The notes: a model not told the origin generated them from the letters alone. DNA of 64,000 bases from Stercorarius parasiticus (GCA_013396915.1 VWZL01002553.1:62001-126000), one strand, 5' to 3'; shown: positions 13,401-25,267, counted from the stretch's first letter. Numbers and translations are program-made.

Positions 13401-13488
13401 ACAGAACACCCTTGTGAACAATGTCTCCTCCCCCTTACCAGGAGAGGGGAAAAGCATCAGCTACTTGACTTGCTGTAATTTTAATTAA
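4376..13488 (+). CDS. RAB30: RAB30, Ras-related small GTPase Rab-30 (complete, 4 coding exons)
   Basis: The exons join as 4376-4468, 5921-6004, 10829-11012 and 13238-13488. They total 612 bases and encode 203 residues plus TAA, the length of human RAB30. All introns are GT/AG and the frame is kept at each junction. The protein shows every Rab signature: P-loop GNAGVGKT (16-23), switch I Thr41 in [14 protein letters not shown] (64-69) with catalytic Gln68, NKID (122-125), ETSAK (150-154) and a C-terminal CC at 199-200 followed by NFN for double geranylgeranylation. Rab30 is known as a Golgi-associated Rab that supports Golgi structure and autophagy of bacteria. Upstream of the ATG only 8 bases are exonic in this exon, so the rest of the 5' UTR lies in earlier exons. 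The gene is convergent with DDIAS. I see no frameshift or missing catalytic residue. Confidence 0.97.
4469..5920 (+). other. RAB30: RAB30 intron after first coding exon
   Basis: The intron is 1452 bases with GTAAGG donor and TTTCTTTCAG acceptor. It holds a poly-T run near 5285-5301 and no recognisable repeat family or exon. Confidence 0.9.
5921..6004 (+). CDS. RAB30: RAB30 second coding exon (switch I)
   Basis: The exon has 28 codons in phase 0 at both ends, residues 32-59, from [15 protein letters not shown] to GEKVK. Thr41 is the switch I threonine that coordinates magnesium in Ras-family proteins. The acceptor TTTCTTTCAG and the donor AAG/GTAGGA are both canonical. Confidence 0.96.
6005..10828 (+). 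other. RAB30: RAB30 intron 3 (numbering with one 5' UTR exon)
   Basis: The intron is 4824 bases. It contains one reverse-oriented CR1 fragment (8108-8457) and, at about 9586-9650, two CACGTG E-boxes in otherwise unique sequence. A long T run precedes the acceptor of the next exon. No further exon was found. Confidence 0.88.
8108..8457 (-). repeat. CR1 LINE 3' fragment (copy 1, reverse orientation)
   Basis: The plus strand starts with TCATAGAATCACAGAATGG, the reverse complement of the CR1 3' tail, and continues through the GC-rich tail into the C-terminal part of CR1 ORF2. The minus-strand translation includes [21 protein letters not shown], typical of the ORF2 end. It is 5'-truncated, as most CR1 insertions are. 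Bases 8158-8236 are the exact reverse complement of 12136-12214. Confidence 0.93.
10829..11012 (+). CDS. RAB30: RAB30 third coding exon (switch II)
   Basis: The exon is 184 bases, starting in phase 0 with CTG CAG ATC TGG GAC and ending after one base of the Gly121 codon (donor G/GTAAGC). It encodes residues 60-120 with WDTAGQERF; Gln68 is the residue that positions the hydrolytic water. The acceptor CCCAAAG/CT is preceded by a long T-rich tract at about 10782-10800. The exon lies between two inverted CR1 copies. Confidence 0.96.
12130..12258 (+). repeat. CR1 LINE tail fragment (copy 2, forward)
   Basis: Only the last 130 bases or so of a CR1 element are present, from TTCAAGGCCAGGCTGG to CCATTCTGTGATT. 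The GC-rich part is identical over 79 bases to copies 1, 3 and 5, allowing for orientation. It is heavily 5'-truncated. Confidence 0.9.
12600..13200. promoter_or_regulatory. candidate conserved non-coding element with two E-boxes
   Basis: This is a unique stretch just upstream of RAB30's last exon. It contains several ATTA/TAAT cores, a GTCACGTG at 13061-13068 that resembles a TFEB/MITF-type E-box, and the perfect 12-base palindrome TTTCACGTGAAA at 13111-13122. Conservation was not measured, so the call rests on motif density only. Confidence 0.25.
13238..13488 (+). CDS. RAB30: RAB30 last coding exon
   Basis: The acceptor AATGCAG at 13231-13237 is followed by GT AAT AAG ATT GAT, which completes Gly121 and gives the guanine-specificity motif NKID. 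The exon encodes residues 121 (part) to 203, including ETSAK, the hypervariable tail and the terminal TCCNFN with the double-cysteine prenylation site. TAA is at 13486-13488 and runs directly into the 3' UTR. Confidence 0.97.
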
Positions 13489-16400
13489 AAAGCTGGCATG
13501 GGATTTATTTTTTTCCCCCTTCCGCCATGGGCCGAGAGGATTTTTTTTTTTTCCCTGGGATTTATCTCCTTGAAGGGAATTCCTGCAACTTTGCCCCGTC
13601 TGACTGACCCTCAGTCAGGTTGCAGACCAGGAAGCACGGCAGGTTGACGGCTCCAGCTGAATGGCGACGTAGCAGAATATAACACGGTTTAAATTTCATT
13701 TTTCTCGCAGTCTCTGGAGCGGGTTAGCAAAAGGAGGGTCACACAATTGCTTCGTGTAACGCAGAACGTGAGCTATTGCGTTTCCTTCTGTGGGAGACTA
13801 GAGCAGCCCCTCTTGAAGAAGATATTGAAGAGATCGAGATCTCACAGAACGATGGGTTTGGTCCTTTTCAAATAAAAAAAAAAAAAGGAAAAAAACCGAA
13901 CAATGAACACTGAGCTGGACTACACTGGTAATCTATTGGGCTGCCAGTCAGCTCTTAGGACATGTACATAGTGTCTGCCCGCGTGTCGTCATGGAGGACT
14001 CTGGTGTTTGAAATAGTGTTATGTCTCTCATCTACAGGCACTTTCATGAACATGACATTTAAAAAAAAGTTACATATATCAACATTTTCAAGACTTAAGA
14101 AGACATGGATACAGCTCAGTTGCTCCCTTTGGTGCTAGCAGTTCGACAAATATTCCATAGACCAAACGTAGTCTTACTACAGTATTGTCCTCTGAATGTG
14201 TAACGTAGACTGGTTAGGAAAAAAACACTAATAAGCACTGTTCATAAAAATAAAAAAAGAATAAATCTCGTTACCTCTTTTTCTAGGCCTGAACGTAGTG
14301 GGAAAGGACTGTGCTTCTTTGATATCCAACATAGGATGAAAATAAAAAAAAAATAAAAATTAACTGTTCCTCCTCTAATTAGTAATGTCCTAGTGTGAAA
14401 AATTAGCCTTGGGAGAGGTTATTGGTGGAGCTGGAAAAAGCGCACCAGATGTGACCAAAATCTTGTGCGTCGTGGGTTGTGTCCAAGGGTTCAAAGAGAG
14501 CACAGTTTGACGTGGTGGTCCGCAATGCGTCCGGCTTAAAAATAAAGCTCGTAGATACAGTTCTTGTTGAAAGGCAGGCAGGCGTACCATTTTGTAGAGG
14601 GTTTCGGTTTTTGGGGTTTTTTTTTTGTAGTTTTTTTTTTTTTTTAATGCTAAGTGGAAATAGCGAGGGGTTGCAAGTGGTATCGTTCTGTGTCTGACCC
14701 AGCCAGCGCTCACCTTGTGGAACTGCTCTCCAAGATGCTCTTGAAGGTATCTTCTTGGCATCCCGTCCCTCTGCTGGAGTAGCTTTCAGGTTCAGGGCCG
14801 TGGGGTCATTTAATTTACTTGATGCTTTGTACTCTTAATGCCAGACTCCAGTGTCTGTGTAACTGTTTGGGCAATTCCTTTCTACAAAAGCCCCTGCAGT
14901 GGAAGCACTATGGAGGCTGCGATGTTTTCACACCTCTAGTGCCATACGCAAATAATGCATCACAAATCTACACACTGACCTTAAAGCGAATTTGGAAGAT
15001 AGTGAATGCGCACACGAAAAATGATTTTTTTAGAAGTTTGAGTTCAGTTTACCTAATCTGGATAAGTCTCTCCTGGCATTTACATGGCTGTGCTATGCTG
15101 TAATTTAGAGTTAATCAATTTAATATTATTTGGCATTTACTGCAGATTATAACAGAGCTTTTGTATTGACATAAAAAGCTGTCGGTAATTACTTCTTGAA
15201 AAGAATAACAATTAAAAAAAAAAGGCATTTTGAAATGCTTTTTTTCACATTTTCCTGGAAAGACTTCTTTGGGCTGTATCATGTTGTGCCTTTGATCTGT
15301 AATGGGGAGCTGACTCTGTGTCAGAGAGCGGGGATCGGTGTGTCATATTGCCATTTTTAATATTTTCTTGCTATTTTTTTAGGTCACTTTTCTTCTGTTA
15401 CAACTAGTGGTAAAAAGGAAGACGCAGATGTTGTGGTACACAGCTTGTTTGTCGCTCAGGTAGCCCTTAGCAAAGAGCTGCTGTAAGCGTGAGCTGTTGG
15501 GGGACACGTCATCTGCTGCGCTGGCCTGTACTGCTCCTTTTCGGTCTCTGCTCATGGTGTAATCCAGAGGATTTAGAAATCTGTGGGACTTGGTGGCTTC
15601 TGCTGTGCTGCACCGTGCGGTGCAGCCTGTGCTGAAGAGCAGTGTCTGTCATGAGCGTTCCCCAAATTGCCAAAGGCAGCCTCATTTGAGCTGGAGAAGA
15701 CCACCCAACTCCGAGGCAGCTGATTCTGCACAGCTTTTGGGTAGTTGTTTAGAGCGGGGCTCAGGGCGTTACATGTAAGGTAACGCTCAAGTTAAAAATC
15801 AATACTTATATACGTTTAATTTGTAAAAGCTCTTACTTTCCAGATGCTGGACTTGTCAGCATGTCATTAATAACAAGTAGGGCAGGGCTGATTGAGTTAA
15901 TCAAGGAGGAAGGAGACTGCCCACAAAAATACCTGTGGGTTCCTCAGCCTAATTTCCAAAAGCATCAAAGCTGGGCAGGTACTTTTCATTCCTGCTGAAT
16001 ACCACTATAAATGCATTTTAAAGCGCTTCTTGCATCATTTCTGGCGGTTGAACTCATGACTGAACAAGCTGAGCTGATCAAACAGCGGAACCTGCGAACT
16101 TTATTTTCGTGGATTTTCACTTTGAGGTTTCTAGAAGGCCAAATCTCTTTTACCAGCGTTTTCCTAAGCTGTCGGTGACTATTTTGGAGACTAGCTGCCT
16201 GCTAGCAACCTCCAAGCATTGATTCCTTTTGTTGCTAGCAAATCTTCTCCATGTGAGGACTCTGTCTCCAGATATTGATGGGCTTTCGCAGTGGGGTGGA
16301 GTGCTGCAGTTGGGCTGACGTTACAGTGAAGCGTCTGACTTCTCCAGGGACAAATCTGAACTGATTCCTTTCAAGGTTTATGCTGCGTAGACTTAAAAAG

Positions 16401-19400
16401 TTGAAAGGAAATAATGGTGTATGTGCAGCGTTTTATAAGCCAAAGCTGTAGTTTGAACCTTGCTTCCTCTTCTGCAGTTAACAAACACAGACGAAGAATT
16501 GATATTTTATTGTAGTGACTCCTTCGCAGGAGTTATTCTTGTACACCTTCAAATCTCTCTCTAGTGTGTACAACCCACCTCTCCTTGTAGCATTGAGGGC
16601 TTATCTTCTCTTCTACAGTCTGAAGGCTTCTCGACCAGAAGAGCTTTATCAACGGCTAATGACAACTTAGTGGCGTAGCACAGCGATCAAAGTCTTGAAA
16701 AATAAAAGGAGATTAAAAAAACCCCAACAAACAAATATCCGACAATCATCTTTCCAGCGATGGCCAACACCTGGCTAGATGGGTGGATTTTTGAGAACTG
16801 TCAGTAGAAGCCGTGTGATGCTTGCTGGGTTGAGCGTCCGAAATGGGGCCAAAGTTGACTGGAAATGTTCTCTACTATCAAGAGAGCAAGGCATTGCTTT
16901 TAGTGTGGTTGCTAGATCTTGCTGTGTTTTCAGGGTGATACATTCACAGCCATGGAGTAATCTTGGGTCAATATTAATTTTTATAGTAGTCCCATATTGA
17001 GACCTTTTCTTGAAATTTTTTTGACACACTGAGTAGCTCCAAGAAGAAGCCAATGTTGGATGGTCAACAGATGTTTGCTCTATCCAGAAAACCTGTTTGC
17101 AGAGATTAGTAAAAACGTCCCCTGAAAACTGTATGGTCTAAACTCGTGTTTTCCAGTTCAGCCGCTGACTCGGTCAGGCTGATCTCTAGTAAACCACCGA
17201 ACGTCCTGTGCTTCAGATCGCTGCGTGGGAAGCACTCGCTGGGATTTTGTGTTGGGTGTTTACACTGCAAGTTTGCTGGGACGAGCCATGACTCCCTTCT
17301 GTTCCTGTTTGTGTTCTCCATCAGAGACAAGCGCTAGGGGGGAAAAAAAGCAAGCCCTCCAGGTCAACGAGTTACGGTGGAAAAAGTGAATTTATGAACT
17401 CTATAGAGAAGGAGACACAGGGTGCCTCTTCCTGCCTCTAACAGCAAAGTGCTGATGTGATCTACAGGTAAGTTGAGCGCGCAGTCAGATCCGTCTTTGT
17501 GCTGAATGCTAAATGCCTCTGTCGCCGTTATTTAACGCAAGCTACATGACAAATTGTCAGGCAAGATACTTTGTTCTTTGCTGCAGAACACATGAAGCAG
17601 CCCTTAAAATCTGTCAGCCTGCTGGTGCTGTTTGTCGTTTTGGAAATAGCTGCGTTAGTAGCGGTTGGCTCCTGCTAGTCTAGGTTTAGCTGTTGATGGC
17701 TATTGAATTCCTTCGGCACCGGTGGTAACGGGAGCAGACTGAGGCTGGCACAGGAGACAGCGATTTGAAAAGAGGGAAAGCTGAAATGAGTGATGCAGAA
17801 GCACGGTGGGTGCACACGCATGGGACAACAGCCTTTCCCGAGCTTTTGCTGACAAGGGATGCAATTAGTTATAGTCAAACCCACTGGGTTTTGCCTGACT
17901 CGTTATCCCCAAGGACTGCTGTTTGTTCAGCTGCTTTCCCGCTTGTCTTCTCCTTTCAGTGCGAAGAACTGTCTGTAAATGAGCTGGCATGATTTCTGTG
18001 GTCAGAGACTGATTTCAGTTGGAAAACAGGTGAAATTCTCCAGCTATTGCAATAGGCTGAGCATACACGCAGGATACGCTGTCTTTCGGGGGGACCTGTG
18101 GTGCCATCGTGGTCGGCTATGGCTGGAGACACTGTCACGGAAACCTCTCCTGGCTGTGGGGCAGACTGAGGGCTAGAGCCCTCCGTGCAAGGGGAAAGAT
18201 GACTGTGGGGAGCAGAAAATGCAAAGTAAAGGGATGGTTCTACTCAGGATGTCCTCGATCCAATCCTCTTTTAAAAAAAAAATAAAAAATGCATCTATGC
18301 CTTAGATTTGCATTACTCTGGATTTTAGTAAGGAACGCTCTGAATCTGAGCCTCTTCTGAGATCCTTCTGCATTCTGTTGCTTTTGGTATCGAAGTACCC
18401 AATATCCTTATCAGCGTTGCTCCTACCACCAGAGACCTTTTTGAGTTATTCAGTTAGAAAAGGTGTTTCTAGAGGACACTTTGTGAATTCCTAGTGAGCA
18501 AGTATGGAAACTCTCCAAAATGTTGACGTACATAAAGGCTCACCAGAAAAGCCACTGGAGCCAAAGGGAATGCTCTAATCAATTCTAGTAGTGAAAACCC
18601 TGTGGAAGATGTTATATCAAAATATTCTTTTCCTCTGTTTATAAACTTTATTTGCTTATCTGAACAAATTTGGCACTTGACACCACCCTTTTTCCTTGCA
18701 TCAAGTCTGCCCTCTTGTCGCTGTGGGTAATAATTGTTCTAGTTACTGTTCACAAGCAGCAAAGGGTCATCGTTTTGAAGGACGTTCTTGTCGTCTTATG
18801 ATGATGCGTGAGGGGGAGTCACTCACTTGATTCCCTACAAGCGACCAGTGCATCCTGAGCAAAGCAGCCTCCACTGGAACTGGTCAAGTCTTTGAAATGT
18901 GATCGTTCACTCGAGCCGTAGTTAAAGGTACCGTAAAGGTTACAGATCTCGCGTTTGCCTCCGTTCAGGATTTATCTTGGCTGGGAAAGCAGACAACAGG
19001 GTAATCATGCTGACCATGATGCAAGGCTCCCAAAGTAGCCCGCTGCCTTTCTCTGACTTACCTCGCTAATCACCACCTCGCTAAACTGACCCAAAGTCTC
19101 CTTTGCTGTGCTGTACTATATCCAGCCGAGACAGATTGCTGGCTGTCATCACCCACGGATGCCATCGCACCCTTTCCCCTCGTGTGAATGAGCTGTAACT
19201 TGAACCAGAAGGAAAAACTATGCCATGTGAGTTGAGGGTGTTTGGATTTTTCCAAGTGGGAGCCACAGATCCAGAAAAAGACCCTCATCTCTAATGCTTG
19301 CCCCTCCCGAGATGGTCAACTGGGTAGCTGGGGAAAGATAACCCAGGTACAGCAGAAACTGAGATGGCAATGAGTGTTAAGTTAGGCTGTAAATGTTGTC

Positions 19401-21870
19401 AGTGAAAAAGTAGACTGGTTTTAAGCCAAGGTTAAATGAGCTCAGCTCAAGATGAGCTCAGCTCATCTGTCTGGATAAACAGGAGCTGGCGGTAGTGTGC
19501 TCGGAGCCCGTCTCTGTTTTCACATTAATAACTAGCTATTAGCACTTCCTGGATGCGATCGCGTTTGTTGAACCAGTTATCCTTTTCCAGTAAGCTCAGA
19601 AGATAGTTTTAGCTCTGGTTAGTGCTACAATTAAACTCAAGCAGATGCCGCCTTTGCTTTTCCCACTACTGCTTATCTTGGGGCAATGTTCCCAAGGACA
19701 TGCGCGCTTGTGAGTGCACCATATGGTGATGTCCCCGCCGAGCATCTTCTGGAGTCCGGCCCTGGTCCACAGGCATGTGACGTGGCCAAAACCTGTGTCA
19801 GTCACATTTTTAGCTGTGCGTGGTTGCCTGGGGGAGAGGGGATGTTAAAAGTACTCTTATGCTTTCATGGGCAGTCATCAAGGAGTCTGGTGTCATATGA
19901 ATTCAAACCTCAGAGCTTCCCAAAGCTTACTGATTCCTCCAGTACCTGTCATCCATGAATCTGCTCCTTGCCAGTACTGCTCATGCCTCAAGCACTGTGG
20001 AGGTCTCAGACTGGAAATGGGCATCATCGCATGAACCACGGGAATCTGACTCCCGCTTTAGCTAGAAGGAAGAGCATCCATAGCTCATCATCTGTGCCAC
20101 CTCGAGTTTCTTACTGTGAACATAAACCTAACTAATTGGATAAGCCTATTATCAGGCAAGGCATCCTGTGAGGAATGTTTCTTATGGGACCAATACAAGA
20201 GATTTGGGTGTTAAGAACCGGTGGGGGTTTGGTGGGCAGGTGGATGCTGCTCTCCATCCAGGGAGACTTCCAGCCCCGTGGAGGAGGAGAGTCGTTCTGG
20301 GCTGCTGCTTGGGTGGCGGTGTGAGCATCTCTGAGGGTCTGGGTGGCATCACTGGCACAAGCTTTAGTAAATGTAAGGGCCGCTGTGTCCCCAGCAGGCG
20401 AGCCCTTTACGGAGGGGGAGGCGGAGGAGAGGGGAGTGCTGTTTTGGCATGTTAATGGAGTGAGAATAAAATGTTTGGTCTGCGGCAAGGAGAGCTGCCG
20501 GGATTTCAGGCACTGCCGTTGCCTCAGCTCTTGCAGACTGCTTGGAAGAAAGCCTTACCGCTGGCCCGCACGTACAGGCAGCACCGAAAGGGAAAAACTA
20601 ACTTCTGAAGCCGTCGTCTGGGGGGAGGAAAGGCCATGTAACGAGAGTAGGGAGGGAGTCCCGCGCTTGTTGCTGCGCTGGTTTGGAGTGACAAGTATAT
20701 TAGAGAAGTAGTTTAAAACGTGCCGTGGTTTTTAGCATAATAAGATGCACTGCAGATATGTCACATCCATTTGATTTCCCACAGCTGTTTACAAAAGGGA
20801 AAAAAAAATAAAATTAAACCCCCCGAGACTGGAGCAGCTGCAGTCACTCAGCTGTCAATACGGGACAAGGCTCTTTCTGCTCCTCTTTTATTTCCGCTTC
20901 ACTCTGTTCTGCTGCACGTATTTGGCTGTTCTGTGAATTTGCAGATCATGAGATTTATTATTTTTTTTTTTCCCAAACTGCCTTTGATCTACACAGAAAG
21001 ACTCACCCAGCTCTCATTTGAATTCATTAATACTTTGAGTAGGCATTTTAATTTTATGTTTAGCGGCTTGTTTCCCTTTGTAATGTTATCTAACTGACAA
21101 GTTCATCGTGCTCTGCGTTACCTTTAGGTTTTTGAGTCTAAAATGTTTCCTGAAGGCTATGATCACTTTTAGAGATGTTATAAAGGCATCTTCATATCCT
21201 CAGGAGAAAACCTGAATTACTCTCAGCTTTAATTACTAGCAAATCAATATTGAAGCACGTAATTTTTTTTTTTTACAGCATGAACAAAGTATATTTTATG
21301 CCATCAACTGTAGTTTGAATTGTAGTTAAAAACCTGCTTAAGCACTGAAAGCAGCATTTTGTTTGCAACTCCTATGCCAGGGAAGTCACAGCATTCAAGG
21401 AATTTCCTTGGAGTTTTCCCCACGAAGATCTGCTGTCTTTTCCCCAACAATTGTGAATTTAGCACAATGTACAGAATATTAGCAAGAACCCCAATTACTA
21501 AACACGTGGCCAGAAGGATGAGGAGAGGATGCGTTTCTCGTTGATCAAGCACAAGCATTTCAGTGGAGAAAATGCACTACAGCCGGTCGGAGGGTTGATC
21601 TCGAGCTGCTGCGGTAGTGCTGCCTTCGGGAAGGGTCTCGGCGTCAGCAAATCGCCAAACTGTGAACCATGGACTGTCAGAAGCATTTGGCTCATCTGGT
21701 TTTTAAGTTCCGGTTGTCAAGTGTGGTACAGTGGGGTTGCGAAAGGAATGTATTTTGGGTGACCAGGATGATGAATGTATGATGCTTCATGTTTATTTGT
21801 AATGTCCTTTTTATACTTAGAAATTGCTTACATATGTATCTGTATGTAAATAAATGTTTAATCCTTTCCA
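13489..21870 (+). other. RAB30: probable long 3' UTR of RAB30
   Basis: From the stop codon to 21.87 kb there is no recognisable exon, gene or CR1 copy, although CR1 copies occur on both sides (12.13 and 22.94 kb). The stretch ends at AATAAA (21849-21854), followed within 30 bases by a GT-rich run (TTGGTGTTT...GTTTGGTTTG), the arrangement of a strong cleavage site. I infer that the region is transcribed as an 8.4-kb 3' UTR. Weaker proximal signals occur at 13871-13876 and in the A-rich segment 14248-14370, so shorter isoforms are possible. A 13-base direct repeat lies at 19437-19465. Confidence 0.55.
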
Positions 21871-21905
21871 CTTGGTGTTTACAGTGTTTGGTTTGTTTGT
21901 TTTTG
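21845..21905 (+). terminator. RAB30: distal poly(A) signal with overlapping Pumilio-type element
   Basis: AATAAA at 21849-21854 is followed by a GT-rich downstream element at about 21871-21905. TGTAAATA at 21845-21852 fits the Pumilio response consensus TGTANATA and shares four bases with the poly(A) hexamer. Assignment to RAB30 is by strand and position; no other plus-strand gene is upstream. Confidence 0.6.
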
Positions 21906-22937
21906 TGACTGGCACCGCAAAGCAAAGTTGCCTTAAGAATATGTACACGAGAGGTTGGCTTGACATGATTTAATATCAGACCAACAAATGAATGGCTACT
22001 AAGGCTTTTCTGCTTGGGTTGAGCATACCAAGGCTCCCACAGTGTTGGGACCTCATGAGAAGATCAAAAGTAGAGCTGCTGTCCATGGGAGCAGTGTCCT
22101 TTTGCACCAGAGGAGAAGAATTTTATTTTTTTTTTTCAAAACTTGAGTAAATAGCGGTGTGAAATGCCAAAGAAATGCCTTCATCAGTCACTAGAGGGTG
22201 GTCTTTGACAGAGGTAGCACCTCCATTCACCACCATAGCAAACCTGTAGCTGGATAAGCTCTTGTCCTACCAGGATGCTTGGGTTGTGTTAGATGAGGGT
22301 GACATTTAGATGTTTTGGTTGAATTCATTTGTTGTCGCAGTGCCTTTTTTTGATGCTAGTTCTTCTCTTCAGCCTTCAACTTGCTCCTTTCATGCTCACA
22401 GAAATTGCTTCTTCCAAGGGTGTTTCCTAACATCCTGCCTTTCTGGGGACCTAGAATCCTTTTGGGCAAGACCTCCCATTTTAAGCCTTTAGTCTTTTGG
22501 TCAATATATAAACTTTGTGCTCTGACTCATTCTGGGGATCAGGTTTCCTCCCCTGTGCTCTGCTCCACATCAAAGATGAGTTCTGCTAACACTTATACTG
22601 AGAAATGAGCGGTGAAGCTTGAAGACACCATGTGTCTTTTATTGCCGCCTCCACTGACCTTGAAGCTCCTTCCTTGGTCGATGTCTGACATGAGGGCTGG
22701 ACCATCTGCTCCATGTTCCCCAGGAAGCTGGCAGTTTGACTCGGTGATAAAACAGAGAGGTATTTGGAGAGGGAAAAAGTCCCTGCATGCTTCTACGTAG
22801 GAACTGGGCAACGGGAAGGGAAGAAAACATCCTTAAAGTTCAGACAGCTTGGGTATTGAGTATTTACTGAATGGGAGGATGGCTGGAGTGTGTTGCCTGT
22901 GGGGGTGACGGCTGGAGAAGCCAGACCAAGCTCTTCC

Positions 22938-23462
22938 TCCCACCTGCAGTGCTGTGGCCAGCTCTGGGGCCCCCAACATAAGAAGGACATGGACCTGTTG
23001 GAGCGGGTCCAGAGGAGGGCCACAAAGATGCTCAGAGGGCTGGAGCCCCTCTGCTGTGAGCACAGGCTGAGAGAGTTGGGGGGGTTCAGCCTGGAGAAGA
23101 GAAGGCTCCGGGGAGACCTTATAGCGGCCTTTCAGTACCTGAAGGGGGCCAATAAGAAAGCTGTAGAGGGACTTTTTAAAAGGGTGTGTAGTGATACAAC
23201 GAGGGGTAATGGCTTCAAACTGGAAGAGTGGAAATTTACATTAGATATTAGGAAGAAATTCTTGGCTGTGAGGGTGGTGAGCCCCTGGCCCAGGTTGCCC
23301 AGAGAAGCTGTGGCTGCCCCATCCCTGGAGGGGTTCAAGGCCAGGCTGGACGGGGCTTGGAGCAGCCTGGGCTGGTGGGAGGTGTCCCTGCCCAGGGCAG
23401 GGGGTTGGAACTAGGTGATCTTTAAGGCCCCTTCCAACCCAAACCATTCTGTGATTCTATGA
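22938..23462 (+). repeat. CR1 LINE 3' fragment (copy 3, forward) with an open ORF2 end
   Basis: The copy spans about 525 bases, from CCACCTGCAGTGCTG to the terminal GATTCTATGA. The frame that covers it, open at 22890-23414, encodes the ORF2 C-terminal region ([38 protein letters not shown]). It has no stop or frameshift within the fragment, which suggests a fairly young insertion. It lacks the endonuclease and reverse transcriptase domains and cannot be autonomous. Confidence 0.94.
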
Positions 23463-24919
23463 AAGGTAAGGGGCAGGTGAAGAGTGCCAGCTCTTCTGTG
23501 AGAGAAGCACGTAACTGGTGGGATGTGCAACATTCTCCTCCTTGTTCAGCAGTTGCAGCAGCAAGGGCACAGCCTGTGCCAGGATTTGCCCTGGGTAAAA
23601 GGATTGTAGGAGCACAAAGGCCCCCTGCAAAAAGGGAACAAAGGGAATTTCTTCCCCAGGGGAAGAAATACAGGACTGACAGATTACAGGAGCAAACCCA
23701 AGGCAGCTTAGTGCCTCTTCTCTAACTTCTCATGTACAAAGTCCTCCTACCGAGCACCTGGGGAGCCATGCCCAGAAGATGTCATCTTGCTGACAGGGGC
23801 CTGTCACACAACAGTACTTTTTTGGTCTCACTACGCATGCAGTCCTCTTGCACAAAGCACAGGAGATCTGAGTGCCCGGCGTTAATTTCAATGGTACCGT
23901 ACAGACAGTCCTACCTAATTTAAAATCTAGGCTTGATTTATGGCTTTCTATGCATAGGGAATCAACCATAAACCCAGTATGCATTTTCAGGAGTTTTATT
24001 ACCTCCAGAATTAAACATGCTGAGCTTGATTCTTTTTGTACAAGCTTATAACTATAATCACATCAGCTTGCACCGAAGCTATCACTTACTACAGTATGTG
24101 GATGAATTCCCCGCTGAATAAAATCACTCACGCTGGACAAAACATTTCATGTCAAGACGCTGTCAGGTATAAGATGTAGAAGTTCTGGCAGTGTTTCACT
24201 GCCAGCCTCGTCAAGTCTCTGGAGTATCACTTGGTTCCTGTCTAACCCCCATGATAAAGCGGGTGTTCATCCAGTTCATCACAAGGGAGTCCTTAAAGAC
24301 CCAGTGATACCACAGTCTCGTATTATGTGGGAAGCTGCAGTAGAAACAACGAGTTTCAAGCTGTATTTGTTTGCGCACTGATGTCTTAAAACCCTTTCAA
24401 TATTGCCTTCCCTGTGCTCAGTGATTTCTCTATGAGGAACGCCCTCTTTCCCTTTATTTCTGCTACATAAGCTACAAAGGTAGATTTACCATTTCCAGGC
24501 AGGTTACAGATCTTACTCTTTTTCCACTTGCCCCTAACACAGAGTCACAAAGCAGGATTTTATTTGCAATAAGCAAAATCTGTTGAACAGGCGTAGCATG
24601 GGCACAGGCACGTTCACTGGGGCTCACCCGAGCGCCCTGGGCGATCCTGACTGGTGCCATTCTGGTGCTCTCATTTGCTTCCAATGCAGAGCTAAAGCTC
24701 AGCTGGGGAAGCCATCGACAGCTTGTCAAGCTTATACAGTGGCTTCCGTCACATTCGTGTCCCTTTGGCTGTGCCTGTGCCAAGAACCCTGCATAGGGAC
24801 CTGTGTATCCCCTACAGCACAACATTGCCACCTTCTGCCATGGTGGTTTAGGCTGGCGTCAGCGGCACAGCATTTAAAAGTGACCCCACTCACAGGTGCG
24901 ATGCTTGAAGTTACTTCTG

Positions 24920-25266
24920 TCATAAAATGGTTCGGGTTGGAAGGGACCTTAAAGATCACCTAGTTCCAACCCCCCTGCCCTGGGCAGGGACACCTCCCAC
25001 CAGCCCAGGCTGCTCCAAGCCCCGTCCAGCCTGGCCTTGAACCCCTCCAGGGATGGGGCAGCCACAGCTTCTCTGGGCAACCTGGGCCAGGGGCTCACCA
25101 CCCTCACAGCAAAGAATTTCTTCCTATTATCTCATCTAAATCTCCCCTCTTTCAGTTTAAAATTGTTACCCCTTGTCGTATCGCTACACCCCCTGATCAA
25201 GAGTCCCTCCCCAGCTTTCCTGCAGTGCCCCTCTAAGTACTGGAAGGGGCTATAAGGTCTCCCCGG
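24920..25266 (-). repeat. CR1 LINE 3' fragment (copy 4, reverse), cut by a sequence gap
   Basis: The reverse complement of the CR1 tail begins at 24920 and reads into ORF2 up to CTATAAGGTCTCCCCGG, where the sequence meets an N at 25267. Beyond the N the CR1 match cannot be followed with confidence. The arm at about 24968-25110 is nearly identical, in inverted orientation, to copy 3. Confidence 0.92.
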
Positions 25267-25267
25267 N
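25267..25267. other. ambiguous base / probable assembly gap inside CR1
   Basis: A single N sits where a CR1 match stops. The flanking CCCCGG and TCTTCTC resemble parts of the same CR1 stretch, so the N may stand for a few missing bases or for a collapsed repeat. Its real length cannot be told. Confidence 0.7.

Noticed and set aside
22185..22198. CTCF-like TCACTAGAGGGTGG
   Set aside because: Two mismatches at constrained positions make it too weak to list as a site.
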